Below the pieces are notes generated by a model. The model was not told the DNA's origin. It was given only the letters and a program-made list of their open reading frames with translations, and did not search any database. A stretch of 64,000 nt of DNA from Cyclobacteriaceae bacterium. Lineage in GTDB: Bacteria; Bacteroidota; Bacteroidia; Cytophagales; Cyclobacteriaceae. The translations under genes were made by a program, and so were the position numbers. Each line of letters begins with the position of its first letter. The stretch's first letter is position 1. Location: contig JAAUQL010000010.1 of assembly GCA_012033595.1 (NCBI GenBank), positions 18,283 to 82,282 of the forward strand, written 5' to 3'. Of the stretch, positions 9,432-19,221 are shown in pieces.

Positions 9432-10553
9432 ATGATCAGCACCATAAGAACGGGTATAATCTTGCTATTTTTTTCAGCCATCATTATGTGCCAACCGGCC
9501 AAAAAAGAAACCCGATCGCATGAGGATGAGGCTATAAGATTTCCGTTGGAACGAGGGGTGAACGTCAGTCATTGGCTATCGCAAAGCAAAGCCAGAGGCG
9601 AAGATCGTAAAAACTTTTTCACTAAAGCAGATATGGATTTTATTGCCGAAATAGGCTACGACCACATTCGCCTGCCCATAGACGAAGAGCAAATGTGGGA
9701 CGAAGCGGGCAATAAGGATGCGGAGGCATTTGCCTTGCTGCATGATGCTATCGGATGGGCCAATGACAATGAGCTAAAGGTGATTGTAGATTTGCACATC
9801 TTGAGATCACATCACTTCAACAGTACGGAAAAGCCGCTTTGGACTGATCCCGGAGCCAGGGAGCGCTTTTATCAATGCTGGCGCGACTTGTCTTCCGAAT
9901 TGGCAAAACATCCCAATGAACTGGTGGCCTATGAGCTGATGAACGAACCAGTCGCCGACAAAGCTGAAGATTGGAACAGACTGATAGCAAAAGCCACTGA
10001 GGCCATTAGGGCCACAGAACCACAGCGATTTGTGGTGATAGGATCCAACAGATGGCAATCGGCAGATACCTTTGATGAGCTGGAAGTCCCCAAAAATGAC
10101 CCATATATCATCTTGAGTTTTCACTTCTACGAACCGTTTTTATTGACACATCACCAGGCCGGCTGGACAGACATTGGAGATTATCATGGCCCGGTAAAAT
10201 ATCCAGGCTTATTGGTAGAAGAAGCGCAGTTGGAAGCCATAGCCGACACCATCCTCAGGGAAAAGATTGAAAGCCGAAATGGCCTATATGATAAGACCCG
10301 ACTGGAGGCCATGATGCAAAAACCGATACAAAAGGCGAAAGAACTCAATCTGCAATTGTATTGTGGAGAATGGGGTTGCATGCCAACAGTGCCCCGGGAG
10401 AGTTTGCTCGCCTGGTACGACGACATGAGAAGCATATTGGAAAAACATGATATCGGGTGGACAAATTGGGACTATAAAGGTGGTTTTGGCATAATAGACC
10501 GCAATCGCGACAACCAATCTATCGAAGACCTTATCGAAGTACTGATGAAATAG
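9432..10553 (+). CDS. Glycoside hydrolase family 5 lipoprotein (cellulase-like)
   Basis: Exported beta-glycanase-like enzyme of 373 residues. The N-terminus is a lipoprotein signal with a cysteine at residue 20 (IIMC), so it is probably anchored in a membrane. GH5 features in order: GVNVSHWL, YDHIRLPIDEEQMW, LKVIVDLHI, acid/base glutamate in VAYELMNEPV, FHFYEPFLLTH, and the nucleophile glutamate in LYCGEWGCMP, with WTNWDYKGGFGI closing the barrel. Substrate cannot be read from sequence; family members act on cellulose, glucans or mannans. It stands alone between divergent and convergent neighbours, not in a polysaccharide utilisation locus. Confidence 0.88.
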   Translation: MISTIRTGIILLFFSAIIMCQPAKKETRSHEDEAIRFPLERGVNVSHWLSQSKARGEDRKNFFTKADMDFIAEIGYDHIRLPIDEEQMWDEAGNKDAEAFALLHDAIGWANDNELKVIVDLHILRSHHFNSTEKPLWTDPGARERFYQCWRDLSSELAKHPNELVAYELMNEPVADKAEDWNRLIAKATEAIRATEPQRFVVIGSNRWQSADTFDELEVPKNDPYIILSFHFYEPFLLTHHQAGWTDIGDYHGPVKYPGLLVEEAQLEAIADTILREKIESRNGLYDKTRLEAMMQKPIQKAKELNLQLYCGEWGCMPTVPRESLLAWYDDMRSILEKHDIGWTNWDYKGGFGIIDRNRDNQSIEDLIEVLMK

Positions 10554-10674
10554 CCTCTGGTTGGATTGATTGTGTTTTGCGTATAGGATTATTTAAATAA
10601 TAAATTTAATTATAAAAGGTTACCTATCGAGGCCCTATGGTATTGAAGGGTGTATTTGACTCAAATAAACATCA

Positions 10675-10935
10675 ATGACACTTAAGTCTAAGCTTCCTCC
10701 ACCTTTGCAGCAATATTTTTTTCAGCTTAAGGATTATTCAGATGTGTTTCTTGCTAAACTGCTTGTGGTGACGGACAGTACGGTGATCATCTATTCTGTC
10801 AGGATATTGGTGGTGGTACTAGCCCTGCTGATGGCCTATGTGCAAAGCCCTGGTTCTAAAAATGAAATATCTTCTTCCAAAAGCCCTCAAACTATCCAAG
10901 ACCTCCCCAGGTCTATTGTCGATCAGTTAAAATAA
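10675..10935 (+). CDS. Small hypothetical membrane protein
   Basis: 86 residues with one hydrophobic segment (VIIYSVRILVVVLALLMAYV, about residues 37-56), a charged N-terminus and a Ser/Lys-rich tail. Not recognised. It is separated by about 120 bases from the GH5 gene on the same strand. The membrane segment and plausible ATG favour a real gene, but there is no homology evidence. Confidence 0.35.
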   Translation: MTLKSKLPPPLQQYFFQLKDYSDVFLAKLLVVTDSTVIIYSVRILVVVLALLMAYVQSPGSKNEISSSKSPQTIQDLPRSIVDQLK

Positions 10936-11091
10936 AAAACAGCGCCCTCCCGGCAAATCAGGTAGCTTTTTATCAGCCTTGCTGATGATGGTAGCAAAAT
11001 GCAGTTCATTAGTCAAACAATACTTTCCATTTCAGTACATTGCCATACTGCTTTATGTCAATAACTCGACAGGCATATCCACCCGTGGTCG

Positions 11092-12111
11092 CTATTTCAA
11101 AGCCACCTGCATCACGTGCATGTCTGCTGTGATAAATAGCGATTTGCCTCCCTGTCCGAAGGCACAATTTGAGGTGGCCTGACCGGTCATAATTCTGCCT
11201 AAAAGATTTGATTGGTCATCAAAAATCCAGATACCCCCGGGACCGGAAGCAAATATGTTGCCCCTGGCATCTACTTTGAGCCCATCGGGTAGCCCGCGCT
11301 CCGACTTTGTCTGTGCTGTGGCATCGAAAAAAGTTTTTCCTTCTCCCAATTTGCCGTCCTCTAGTATGGGATAAGCCATCCATATTGCATGATGAGGATC
11401 CGAGTTGGCGACGTACAATATTTTTTCGTCTGGCGATAATGCAATTCCATTCGGTCGTGACAACTCCCTGGTCAAAAGCCTGCTTTCACCAGAGCCATCT
11501 ACCACAAACACCCCTTGAAAATCCAGTTGCTTGAGCGGATCATCCATCTTGTATTCCAACCCATAAGGAGGATCGGTAAAATAAATCAAACCTGATTGAC
11601 TGATGCAGGCGTCATTTGGACTGTTGAGTTTGAGGCCCTGGTAGTTGTCGGCCAAAGTGGTAAAAACAGGTTGTGGAGCCGCGATAGGAGCGTTCATGCG
11701 GGCTATTCTACGATCGCCGTGCTGGCATAGTATCAAATTTCCGGACCTGTCGAGTAGCAACCCATTCGCGCCAATTTCACCACCACGCGGCAGGCTATCC
11801 GTATAGCCCGAAGGCTTTAGATAGCGTCTGGCACCTTCCTTAGCTGACCAGATAAATACGGTGTTGGACGGTATGTCGGAAAATAGCAAACCAAGACCCT
11901 CTACCCAAAGCGGCCCCTCTGTCCAGTCAAAACCACTGGCGATAATTTCGACCGATGCGGCAGAGTCGATGAGTTCGTTGAGGGCTATGGATTGGCGCTC
12001 AATATATGGTCTGAATGTTTCCTGGCCTTCTGCCGGATTTTTGTCTCCGCTTGTTTGCCTGGCCTGGCATGCCATCAGAATCAGCAGCCATATCCAACTG
12101 GTTTTATTCAT
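11092..12111 (-). CDS. SMP-30/gluconolactonase/LRE family lipoprotein
   Basis: 339-residue exported protein. The signal ends at a lipobox cysteine (LLILMAC, residue 15). The six-bladed propeller of the SMP-30/gluconolactonase family is indicated by FDWTEGPLWVEGLGLLFSDI with the metal-binding glutamate near residue 66, NGLLLDRSGNLILCQHGDRR, LNSPNDACISQSGLIYFTDPPYG, RPNGIALSPDEKILYVANSD and LPDGLKVDARGNIFASGPGG. It probably hydrolyses a sugar lactone in the periplasm or at the surface; the true substrate is unknown. Confidence 0.85.
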   Translation of the reverse strand: MNKTSWIWLLILMACQARQTSGDKNPAEGQETFRPYIERQSIALNELIDSAASVEIIASGFDWTEGPLWVEGLGLLFSDIPSNTVFIWSAKEGARRYLKPSGYTDSLPRGGEIGANGLLLDRSGNLILCQHGDRRIARMNAPIAAPQPVFTTLADNYQGLKLNSPNDACISQSGLIYFTDPPYGLEYKMDDPLKQLDFQGVFVVDGSGESRLLTRELSRPNGIALSPDEKILYVANSDPHHAIWMAYPILEDGKLGEGKTFFDATAQTKSERGLPDGLKVDARGNIFASGPGGIWIFDDQSNLLGRIMTGQATSNCAFGQGGKSLFITADMHVMQVALK

Positions 12112-12502
12112 GTTCGTAAGTTTATAAAATGCTATAAAACGGCTTATATGAAAATTCCAAAATACCTAATGTCAAGAGACAAATCTCAAATACATTCCAA
12201 TATCGGAAAATTAAAAATCCAAGAGGCTTTTTATCAATGGGTTTTTGGGTTTTAGTCATCATTAGTGGTTATTGATTTTTGTTATTTGATGCATAACGAT
12301 ACAATATGAACTACAGCTTTCAATATAGCATCGAATAGATAATACCTATACATGTGTCTTTCAGTTGTTGCCCTCAATCAGCCTTATGCATTTGGTTTAT
12401 CGCACAATTTACTTCTAAATATTGGGAGCGAAGCCTTTTTGGGGTCAGTGACCATTGTTGTTCATTTATTCTTTATTTTGCGTGGTAATTAAAAACCACG
12501 AT
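12112..12502. promoter_or_regulatory. Divergent intergenic region
   Basis: About 390 bases between two divergent lipoprotein genes. Near its right end, TTG (about 12448) followed by TTTATTTTGCG resembles a Bacteroidota promoter reading into the DUF4136 gene. Nothing else recognised. Confidence 0.35.
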
Positions 12503-13054
12503 ATGAAACTTATCTTTCCGATTGGCTTATTGGTGCTGTCCATGATGTACGCCTGCAGCAGTTCCACCAAGGTGTATTCCAGCAGAGACAAAAGCGTTGA
12601 TTTTTCCAAATACAAAACCTTTGATTTTTATGAAATTAAAGAGGAGCATCTGAAAATAAAAGAGGTGAACAGGCGCAGGCTGGCTATGGCCATAGAATTG
12701 GAGCTAGGCCAAAAAGGGATAAAGAAGTCAGTAAATGAACCTGATTTGCTGGTAAATATCTACTCTTTGTTAAATCAAACAGAAAATACGTATTCAACAA
12801 ATCCTTCGCGTGTAGGCTATTATGGTGGTGTGAGTCCTTACGGCCTTGGTGTAGGCATTGTGGTTTCGCCGGAAAGCCATACCGAATACTACACCAGGGG
12901 TTCGGTAACCATAGACCTGGTAGACAGGCAGGAAAATAAGCTTGTGCTCGAAGGGGTGGCCAATATAGATGCCGGCAATGATGAAGATGCCGACAGAATC
13001 ATCAACTACTCCGTAAAAAAGATTTTCAGTGAAATCCCAAATACTCCCCGGTAA
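12503..13054 (+). CDS. DUF4136 domain lipoprotein
   Basis: Of the possible starts I prefer ATG 12503, which gives a clean lipoprotein signal with lipobox cysteine in MMYACSS (residue 17). The body has the DUF4136 pattern: DFSKYKTFDFYEI, a helix with RRRLAMAIELELGQKGIKK, DLLVNIYSLL, and the C-terminal GSVTIDLVDRQENKLVLEGVA. These small exported proteins have no established function; they are common in Bacteroidota and proteobacteria. 183 residues. Confidence 0.8.
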   Translation: MKLIFPIGLLVLSMMYACSSSTKVYSSRDKSVDFSKYKTFDFYEIKEEHLKIKEVNRRRLAMAIELELGQKGIKKSVNEPDLLVNIYSLLNQTENTYSTNPSRVGYYGGVSPYGLGVGIVVSPESHTEYYTRGSVTIDLVDRQENKLVLEGVANIDAGNDEDADRIINYSVKKIFSEIPNTPR

Positions 13055-13101
13055 CGCACAAGCCCGCAATGTTAATATTTAGGTATTAACATTGTATTAT
13101 T

Positions 13102-13518
13102 TTATAATTCGGAAGATTTGTTGCTGGCATTGGCTTCATGATCCTGCCTAAGTTGCGCCATTGATTTTCTGAAATGGTAGCGTTGACGCACCACTTTGCT
13201 CGACCGGGCTTTTATGTTGTCTTTGCTGAGATAAAACCAGCCATTGCTTTCCATATAAGCTATCAAATCGGCTTCATCAGAGAATGTTTTGTGTTCTACC
13301 CCTTCCTTCAAAAACCAGTCGATATCTCTTCGTCGTCCATAAAAATCTGCCTTAGCAATAAATTTAGCTGGATCGAGAGGCTTTTTGACCAATTCCAAAT
13401 TGATGGAAAAAACATTTTGATTGTTGAGATTCTTGCCCTGAGCGTAGATTTGGGCTTTTGAAGTGTTCCAGAATAGCAGCATAGCTACCGCCATTCCCAG
13501 ATAGCGAAATTTAGTCAT
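13102..13518 (-). CDS. Exported hypothetical protein
   Basis: 138 residues with a Sec signal peptide (hydrophobic core AVAMLLFW, cleavage after SKA near residue 22). The mature part is charged, with two Arg/Lys-rich patches (FYGRRRDIDWFLK and RSSKVVRQRYHFRK). Not recognised. Its ATG at 13516-13518 is followed upstream by a non-coding stretch. Confidence 0.6.
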   Translation of the reverse strand: MTKFRYLGMAVAMLLFWNTSKAQIYAQGKNLNNQNVFSINLELVKKPLDPAKFIAKADFYGRRRDIDWFLKEGVEHKTFSDEADLIAYMESNGWFYLSKDNIKARSSKVVRQRYHFRKSMAQLRQDHEANASNKSSEL

Positions 13519-13681
13519 ATTAGTTGTTTGATTGGTGCATGTTGGAAGGGAGACGATGGGGCAAATATCAATATCAATTTGAAAGCCTTTCCTCCATGCC
13601 AGCAGTCACCTGGTTTAACATTTAAAAAAAACACCTGTGTTATAAAGGTGTCAAAGGTAAAACACTTTTTCAAAAGATAAA

Positions 13682-14380
13682 GGGATTCAGTAAAAAGATC
13701 ATTGCAGATTGACAGAGATTGCCACGTCGCTATGCTGCGCAAGCGCTCCTCGCAAAGACGGCAAAATAGTGGGTTTTTTAGGGTCAATGGCTCCAGCTTT
13801 ACGCCGTCTATGGCGCCTGCCTTACGCCGTCATTGCGAACGGAGCTTTTCGCGTAGTGCGGCAATCTGCCAGCGATTGGCCGGGAATGGGAAGATGTTTA
13901 TATTTTCACTAATCCTGGTCATCCTGCAATCCTGCGCATCCTGATTCAGACAATTCGCAAAGACGGCAATAGTTTGTTGCGCCTGCCTTACGCCGTCATT
14001 GCGAACGGAGCTTTTCGCGTAGTGCGGCAATCTGCCAGCGATTGGCCGGGAACCATGAGGATCATTGCTTTATGAGAAGCGATTTATATTTTTCACTAAA
14101 TCCTGGTCACTCCCTTTTTTCAAAGTGGGGCAGGGGGGATTCAGTAAAAAGATCATTGCAGATTGAGAGAGATTGCCTCGTCGCTATGCTGCGCAAGCGC
14201 TCCTCGCAAAGACGGCAAATAGTGCGAACGGAGCTTTTCGCGTAGTGCGGCAATCTGCCAGCGATTGGCCGGGAACCATGAGGATCATTGCTTTATAGAA
14301 AGCGATTTATATTTTTCACTAAATCCTGGTCATCCTGCAATCCTGCGCATCCTGATTCAGACAATTCACAAAGACGGCAA
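13682..14380. repeat. Cluster of interspersed palindromic-type repeats
   Basis: Three kinds of unit alternate. Type alpha (13682-13769 and 14136-14222) runs from GGATTCAGTAAAAAG to GCAAAGACGGCAAA. Type beta (13813-13886, 13979-14052, 14223-14272) runs from the CATTGCGAACGGAGC region to GCGATTGGCCGGGAA. Type gamma (about 13889-13972, 14053-14110, 14276-14378) contains TTTTCACTAAATCCTGGTCA. Short frames through them encode the familiar low-value repeat peptides of the HCER type. They do not form a regular repeat-spacer array and encode no credible protein. Confidence 0.8.
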
Positions 14381-14486
14381 TGGTGATCTCACTCCAATCC
14401 ACACGGGGTTTCTGATTGGGTCTGTCATGAGCGTTGATTTATGGCCATATGATACGTCGGGTCATTGGCCGCTACCTGCAAGGGCT

Positions 14487-15230
14487 TCAGCTATTCCAAA
14501 TCTCCCATGATTTTTCGGCTTGCAGCTCCAACATTTCGAGGCCGTTTTTGGTGTGGGCCCCTCTTTTTTTGCCTTCAGCCAAAAAACTGGTTTCGGCCGG
14601 GTTGTAAATGAGATCGTAAAGGAAGTGCTCTTTGCCGAGCTGGCTGTAATCAATGCCGGGTTTTGCGTCGGTATTGGGCAACATCCCCAGGGGGGTAGTG
14701 TTAATGATCAGTTTGTGCTTATGTAAAAGCTCCGGGCGGCGCAGCAACTCGTGGTAGTCTATATCGCCTTTGGTGGCATCGCGCGACACTTTGAGGGTAG
14801 GAATATGCAAATCTTCCAGCACCGCCAACACCGCCCTGGCAGCACCGCCAATGCCAAGCACCATGGCATGGTACGATTTCACTTCCGGCAGCCAGGTTTC
14901 GAGCGACCTGCGAAAACCGTAGTAGTCGGAATTAAAGCCGGTTCTGTGGCCTTCAGCGCTTATTTTTACCACATTCACTGCTCCTACTTTTTTTGCGCTA
15001 TGGTCCAAGCCATCGAGGTAGGCCATAATGTCGTGCTTATATGGAATGGTAACATTTAAACCCTGCAAACCTTCAATTTGAAAAATCTGATCAACTTTTT
15101 TGATCTCATCGATTTCGTATAATTCGTAGGTGCAATCTTTAATATTTTCCGTAAGGAATTTATTGCTGAAGTATTTTTTAGAGAATGAATGACTGAGCGG
15201 AAAGCCTATCAGTCCGTATGATTTTTTCAA
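14487..15230 (-). CDS. aroE: Shikimate dehydrogenase AroE
   Basis: Reduces 3-dehydroshikimate to shikimate with NADPH. 247 residues. The substrate site SHSFSKKYF is near residue 13, the catalytic lysine is in LNVTIPYKHDIM near residue 64, GFNSDYYGF follows, the nucleotide motif is GIGGAARAVLAVL, then IINTTPLGMLP and the C-terminal GLEMLELQAEKSWEIW. The gene after it on the same strand order (DUF368) ends 4 bases upstream of its start. Confidence 0.93.
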   Translation of the reverse strand: MKKSYGLIGFPLSHSFSKKYFSNKFLTENIKDCTYELYEIDEIKKVDQIFQIEGLQGLNVTIPYKHDIMAYLDGLDHSAKKVGAVNVVKISAEGHRTGFNSDYYGFRRSLETWLPEVKSYHAMVLGIGGAARAVLAVLEDLHIPTLKVSRDATKGDIDYHELLRRPELLHKHKLIINTTPLGMLPNTDAKPGIDYSQLGKEHFLYDLIYNPAETSFLAEGKKRGAHTKNGLEMLELQAEKSWEIWNS

Positions 15231-15234
15231 TGGT

Positions 15235-16169
15235 TCAGTGGTTTTGCTTGGCTATCTGAGCTATTTTTTCAATGCCGATAATGATTAAAATGCCCAGGGA
15301 AAAGAACAGGAGTGCCTGTAGTACCAAGGGTTCGCCTATTTTGGCCATATACTCCGATGGCCAGAGGTTTTGTTGAATGACGGGGATGACCACGCCTTTG
15401 CTATCGAGCCGGGAGGTGATGGTCTCTTTCCAGGGCCAGATTTTATTGAGCGAGCCGATCATAAAACCGGCGAGCATGGCCACGGTGACATCATGGTATC
15501 GCGATAGTAAAAAGGATACCAGGCGCGTAAAGGTGAGCAGACCCACTACACAGCCCAGGCCAAATACTATAATGATGGGAAGATTGAAATCTTTGACCGC
15601 CTCTATGATGAATTCGATTTGCCCAGGATAAGCAGGATAAAACTACCTGAAATGCCCGGAAGAATCATAGCGCAGATGGCGATGGCTCCCGAAGCGAAAA
15701 TGAACAAATAATTGTCGGGCGTGGTGGCCGGCGTGGCACCTGTGATCAGGTAGGCAATGGCTATACCTGCTATACCGGCAAAGATCACGACCCACTTCCA
15801 GTGTTTTATTTCTCTGGATACCACTATGGCCGATATAACGATGAGACCAAAAAAGAATGACCACAACTGAATCGGATGGTTGTTGAGCAGATAGTGGATA
15901 AGCTTGGCAAGTGAGAGGATGCTTACCAGTATCCCCGATAGCAGCGTGACGAGGAATTTTCCGTTTACGTGCTCCCAGAGTGCGGCAATACGCCCTTTGA
16001 GTAACAGTTGAATGGCCTGTTGGTCAAAGGATTTGATGCTGTTGAGCAGCTCTTCGTAGATGCCTGTGATAAAGGCAATGGTGCCCCCTGAAACTCCCGG
16101 CACTACATCTGCGCCACCCATGCTCATGCCTTTCAAAAAGAGCAAAACATAGTCTTTAACTTTGTTCAT
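15235..16169 (-). CDS. DUF368 domain membrane protein (frameshifted)
   Basis: Polytopic membrane protein of the DUF368 family, linked in recent work to undecaprenyl phosphate recycling across the membrane. N-terminal signature MSMGGADVVPGVSGGTIAFITGIYEEL and the second repeat MILPGISGSFILLILGK are both present. The frame breaks at about 15616; sequence after the break (EFIIEAVKDFNLPIIIVFGLG) continues in another frame to 15235. Adding one base at AAAT_CGAA rejoins them as LGKYEFIIEAV and gives 311 residues, the family size. A sequence error or recent mutation is likely. Substrate role is from family literature, not from residues seen here. Confidence 0.82.
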
Positions 16170-16203
16170 GATTGTGTACTTAAAATATCGGTGAGGACAA
16201 TTG

Positions 16204-16974
16204 CTATGTCGGGCTCTGGTTCAAAAAGTGGCTGAAAGTGTCGCCCCTAAGGCCTATCCTGATGGTTTCCAAAGGTACCAGTTCATTGGGGGCGATATTG
16301 CCGAGGTTTACGTTACTTCCCAATAATTTGATAAACCAGACCTGCTGGGCTTTTTGAGGGGCTTCCCATATGATGTTTTCAAATGGTATTTTTGTCAGTA
16401 TTTCCTCTACCAGACCCGATCGCACTTCGCCGGTCGATCGGAACAGACCTACGTTACCGCTTTCTCTTGCCTCGCCTATCACCTTCCAGGCTCCGGCTTC
16501 CAGCTCATCCTGCATCAGTTTAATCCATTTGTAGGGGGGGATGATCTTATCCACGTCTTTGGAACCTACCTCCGATAGCACGGTCACTTTTTTGGAAAGT
16601 TTATGGATGAAATCGCACTTGAGGTCATGATCGAGTTCTATGGAACCATCAGATACTTCGGCATAGTCAAGTTCATATTTTTCGAGCAATTCTAAATACT
16701 GGTCAAACATGCCTCTGACGATGAAGGCTTCGAAGAGCGTTCCACCAAAGTACGCGGGGATGCCGGCCTTTTTGTATAATTTCAATTTTTCTTTGAGGTT
16801 GGGGGTGACAAAGGAAGTACCCCAGCCCAGCTTTATCACGTCCACATAGTTGCCACATACACTCAAAAAATCCTCTGCTTCCCGTGTGCTCAGGCCTTTG
16901 TCCATCACCATGGTGAGTCCGACCTGACGTGGTTTTACGCTTCTTTCTGGTATTTGACTTAAAAAGTAGTTCAT
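16204..16974 (-). CDS. comA: Phosphosulfolactate synthase (ComA family)
   Basis: Adds sulfite to phosphoenolpyruvate to make phosphosulfolactate, the first step of coenzyme M synthesis in archaea. 256 residues of TIM-barrel type with VGLTMVMDKGLS near residue 18, DVIKLGWGTSFV, GIPAYFGGTLFEAF, VSDGSIEL, VLSEVGSKD, GARES and IIWEAPQKAQQVWFI. Bacteroidota carry this enzyme without making coenzyme M; a role in sulfolactate or sulfonate products is inference. Its ATG overlaps the stop of the upstream TPR gene (16971-16974), so the two are translationally coupled. Confidence 0.85.
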   Translation of the reverse strand: MNYFLSQIPERSVKPRQVGLTMVMDKGLSTREAEDFLSVCGNYVDVIKLGWGTSFVTPNLKEKLKLYKKAGIPAYFGGTLFEAFIVRGMFDQYLELLEKYELDYAEVSDGSIELDHDLKCDFIHKLSKKVTVLSEVGSKDVDKIIPPYKWIKLMQDELEAGAWKVIGEARESGNVGLFRSTGEVRSGLVEEILTKIPFENIIWEAPQKAQQVWFIKLLGSNVNLGNIAPNELVPLETIRIGLRGDTFSHFLNQSPT

Positions 16975-18377
16975 TTATTATTCTTTCTAAATTGATCAAT
17001 TATTTTAAAAAGTGCTTTTTGTGTCTCTAGTTTGGGGAAAAATTCCAACAGATCGACATGCTTGTCAAAGTCGATCAGGAGGGCATTTTCCAATTGGTTA
17101 TAAGCTTCTTTGTATCTGCCCAGGGCCATCAGATAAGCAGTGGCCCTATAGTACAGATCGGCCTCTTCGGGCAAGTCGTTCAGCGCATTTACGATTATTT
17201 CCAACGCCCTGTCATAGTTGCCTTGTTCATAATATACAAAAGACCAGTCCAGAATAATGTCCAGGTCTTCGGGATCGAGCATGCTGGCTTCTTCATAGGC
17301 ATCGAGGCTCGATACCAGGTTGCCCACGTGGTATTCTGCTTCGGCTACTTTTTTCCAGTATTCTGAGTTTTCGCAATCTAGTTTCAGGGCGCGGTTGAGG
17401 AAGTGTATGGCTTCGTACCATTTGTCCTGATACGCCAGGCATTTGCCCACACCATACCATGCTTCGTCGTAGAAGGCATCAATTTTTGCGGCCTTTTGAT
17501 AGTATTTTACTGCCAGGTCGTAGTGTTCGAGCATTTCGTAGGCTTCTGCCAGGCTGCAATAGGTCTCGGCGCTGGCGCCTTCTATTTCAAGCGTTTTTTT
17601 GAATGAATCTACAGCCTGGGTGTATTTTTCGAGGCTCATGTAGGTATTGCCTGCATTGAAATAGGCGGAAGCAAAATTTTCATCAATCAGCGTGGCATAC
17701 TCGTAGGCGTTGATGGCTTCTTCAAATTTCTCCAGCTTGTTGTACACAATGCCCAGGTTGTACCAGGCAAAATGCGAATAGGGATCCTGGTCGATGAATT
17801 TGGTGTAGTAAGATATGCTATGCTCCAGTTGGTTGGTGATGTCGAGACAATAGGCCAGTTCGTAGAGGGCATTTTCGTGTACTATGTCTATCTCTATGGC
17901 TTTTTTGTAGTTTTCGATGGCCTCATTGTATTCGAAGGCATTTTGATGAGCGAGACCTATCTGGTAGTACAGATCCGCTTTGTCTTCGCTAAAGGGCAAG
18001 GCCATTTCGAAATAGGCAATGGCTTGCTTGTGCAATCCCTGCACCAGAAATAGGTTTCCCTTCATACTGTATATTTCTGTATCGTTGGGTTGCAGGGCCA
18101 TGGCCTTTTCGAGTATGGCCAGGCTTTGGTCGTATTTTTCCAGGTTGATTAATACCTGGGCTTTTTCCAACATGAGGTCGGTAGAAAAAGGGTACTGGTC
18201 TATGGCGATGTTGCACGCCTTCAGCGCCATCTTGTTTTTGCCCAGCTCTACATAGTGGCTTATGATTTCCTCCAGTTGTTCGATCTGGTAAAATTCCAGC
18301 GTATCATTCTTAAGCTGTGCTTCAAATGTCTTTATTAAAGTATTCAACTCATCCTTTCTCTTAAATTGCTCGCCCAT
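16971..18377 (-). CDS. Tetratricopeptide repeat protein
   Basis: 468 residues made almost wholly of TPR units (about 11), for example ALPFSEDKADLYYQIGLAHQN, AYSEAIENYKKAIEI-like helices and AWYNLGIVYNKLEKFEEAI. No signal peptide or membrane segment is seen, so it is probably a cytoplasmic scaffold. It begins with a charged stretch (GEQFKRKDELNTLI). It is coupled by a 4-base overlap to comA. Function unknown; partners cannot be inferred beyond the operon link. Confidence 0.85.
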   Translation of the reverse strand: MGEQFKRKDELNTLIKTFEAQLKNDTLEFYQIEQLEEIISHYVELGKNKMALKACNIAIDQYPFSTDLMLEKAQVLINLEKYDQSLAILEKAMALQPNDTEIYSMKGNLFLVQGLHKQAIAYFEMALPFSEDKADLYYQIGLAHQNAFEYNEAIENYKKAIEIDIVHENALYELAYCLDITNQLEHSISYYTKFIDQDPYSHFAWYNLGIVYNKLEKFEEAINAYEYATLIDENFASAYFNAGNTYMSLEKYTQAVDSFKKTLEIEGASAETYCSLAEAYEMLEHYDLAVKYYQKAAKIDAFYDEAWYGVGKCLAYQDKWYEAIHFLNRALKLDCENSEYWKKVAEAEYHVGNLVSSLDAYEEASMLDPEDLDIILDWSFVYYEQGNYDRALEIIVNALNDLPEEADLYYRATAYLMALGRYKEAYNQLENALLIDFDKHVDLLEFFPKLETQKALFKIIDQFRKNNK

Positions 18378-18478
18378 GGTCTAAGTCAAATTTTTTAATG
18401 CAGCCAAAGCGTGCATATTAGTGAAAAAAACTAAAATCGAAAAATAGAAGATATAAATTATACCATGTGTAAACCTCA

Positions 18479-19216
18479 TCACAAAGTCAATAACGTACGG
18501 TTTAAAATATGCGGCGCATCAAATGCTTTGGCGTGTTTTTGCATGCTTTTGCCAGCAATAATATCGGCCTGGTAAGCGCTGTGACAATCGGTGCCTACAA
18601 AGTCGATCATGCCGGCCTGGAGCAGCTCTCGGGCAAGCCTTTTAACCTCATTGGAATAAAAACCGGTGAGCGAAAGCATGTTCAGTTGAAAGAGCAAATT
18701 CATGCTTCTGAGTTTTTGAATCAGATCCCAGTTGCCCTGCAAATACACGTAGCGCTCAGGATGTGCCAATACGGGCCGATAGCCATTGGTATTCATTTTA
18801 AAAATCGCCTCTTCCAAAAAGAACGGTTTGTTGAGAAACGAAGTCTCGAACAAGAGGTATTTTTTCCCAAAAGAAAGCAATGGCTCCTGCGTGGCCAGTC
18901 GAGACAGCAGGGTTTCGTCCAGGAAGTACTCCGCTGCCGCGTCCAATTCTATGTCCAGTTGCTCTTTGCTGAGTTGCGCCTGTACGACGGCCAACTTTTT
19001 CAATATGGCGGTATCGCTATTGGGATAGTGGTCGCTCATGACATGTGGGGTGGTCACGACCTTTTGATACCCAAGTTTTTTTAGCGTTTTTAATATATAA
19101 ATGCTTTCTTCCACTGATTTTACGCCATCATCCAATCCCGGCAACAAGTGCGAATGGATATCGACCCTCAGCGGAAAAGCTGTATTCTTTGGAGTTTTTT
19201 TGAATAATCCAAACAT
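18479..19216 (-). CDS. CpsB/YwqE-type tyrosine-protein phosphatase (PHP domain)
   Basis: Metal-dependent phosphatase that removes phosphate from the capsule tyrosine kinase. 245 residues. Metal ligands are visible in DIHSHLLPGLDDGV (residues 19-32), TTPHVMSD, the glutamate in AAAEYFLDE, LAHPERYVYL and VGTDCHSAY. It lies 5 bases downstream of the Wzc-like kinase gene, which should be its substrate, so the pair probably controls capsule polymer assembly by cyclic tyrosine phosphorylation. Confidence 0.88.
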   Translation of the reverse strand: MFGLFKKTPKNTAFPLRVDIHSHLLPGLDDGVKSVEESIYILKTLKKLGYQKVVTTPHVMSDHYPNSDTAILKKLAVVQAQLSKEQLDIELDAAAEYFLDETLLSRLATQEPLLSFGKKYLLFETSFLNKPFFLEEAIFKMNTNGYRPVLAHPERYVYLQGNWDLIQKLRSMNLLFQLNMLSLTGFYSNEVKRLARELLQAGMIDFVGTDCHSAYQADIIAGKSMQKHAKAFDAPHILNRTLLTL

Positions 19217-19221
19217 ACCCT

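Noticed and set aside
9432..12111. Polysaccharide utilisation locus around the GH5 gene
   Set aside because: No SusC/SusD-like genes or further hydrolases nearby; neighbours are on different strands.
13682..14380. Possible CRISPR array
   Set aside because: Repeat units are of three kinds, 50-100 bases long and irregularly spaced, and there are no cas genes.
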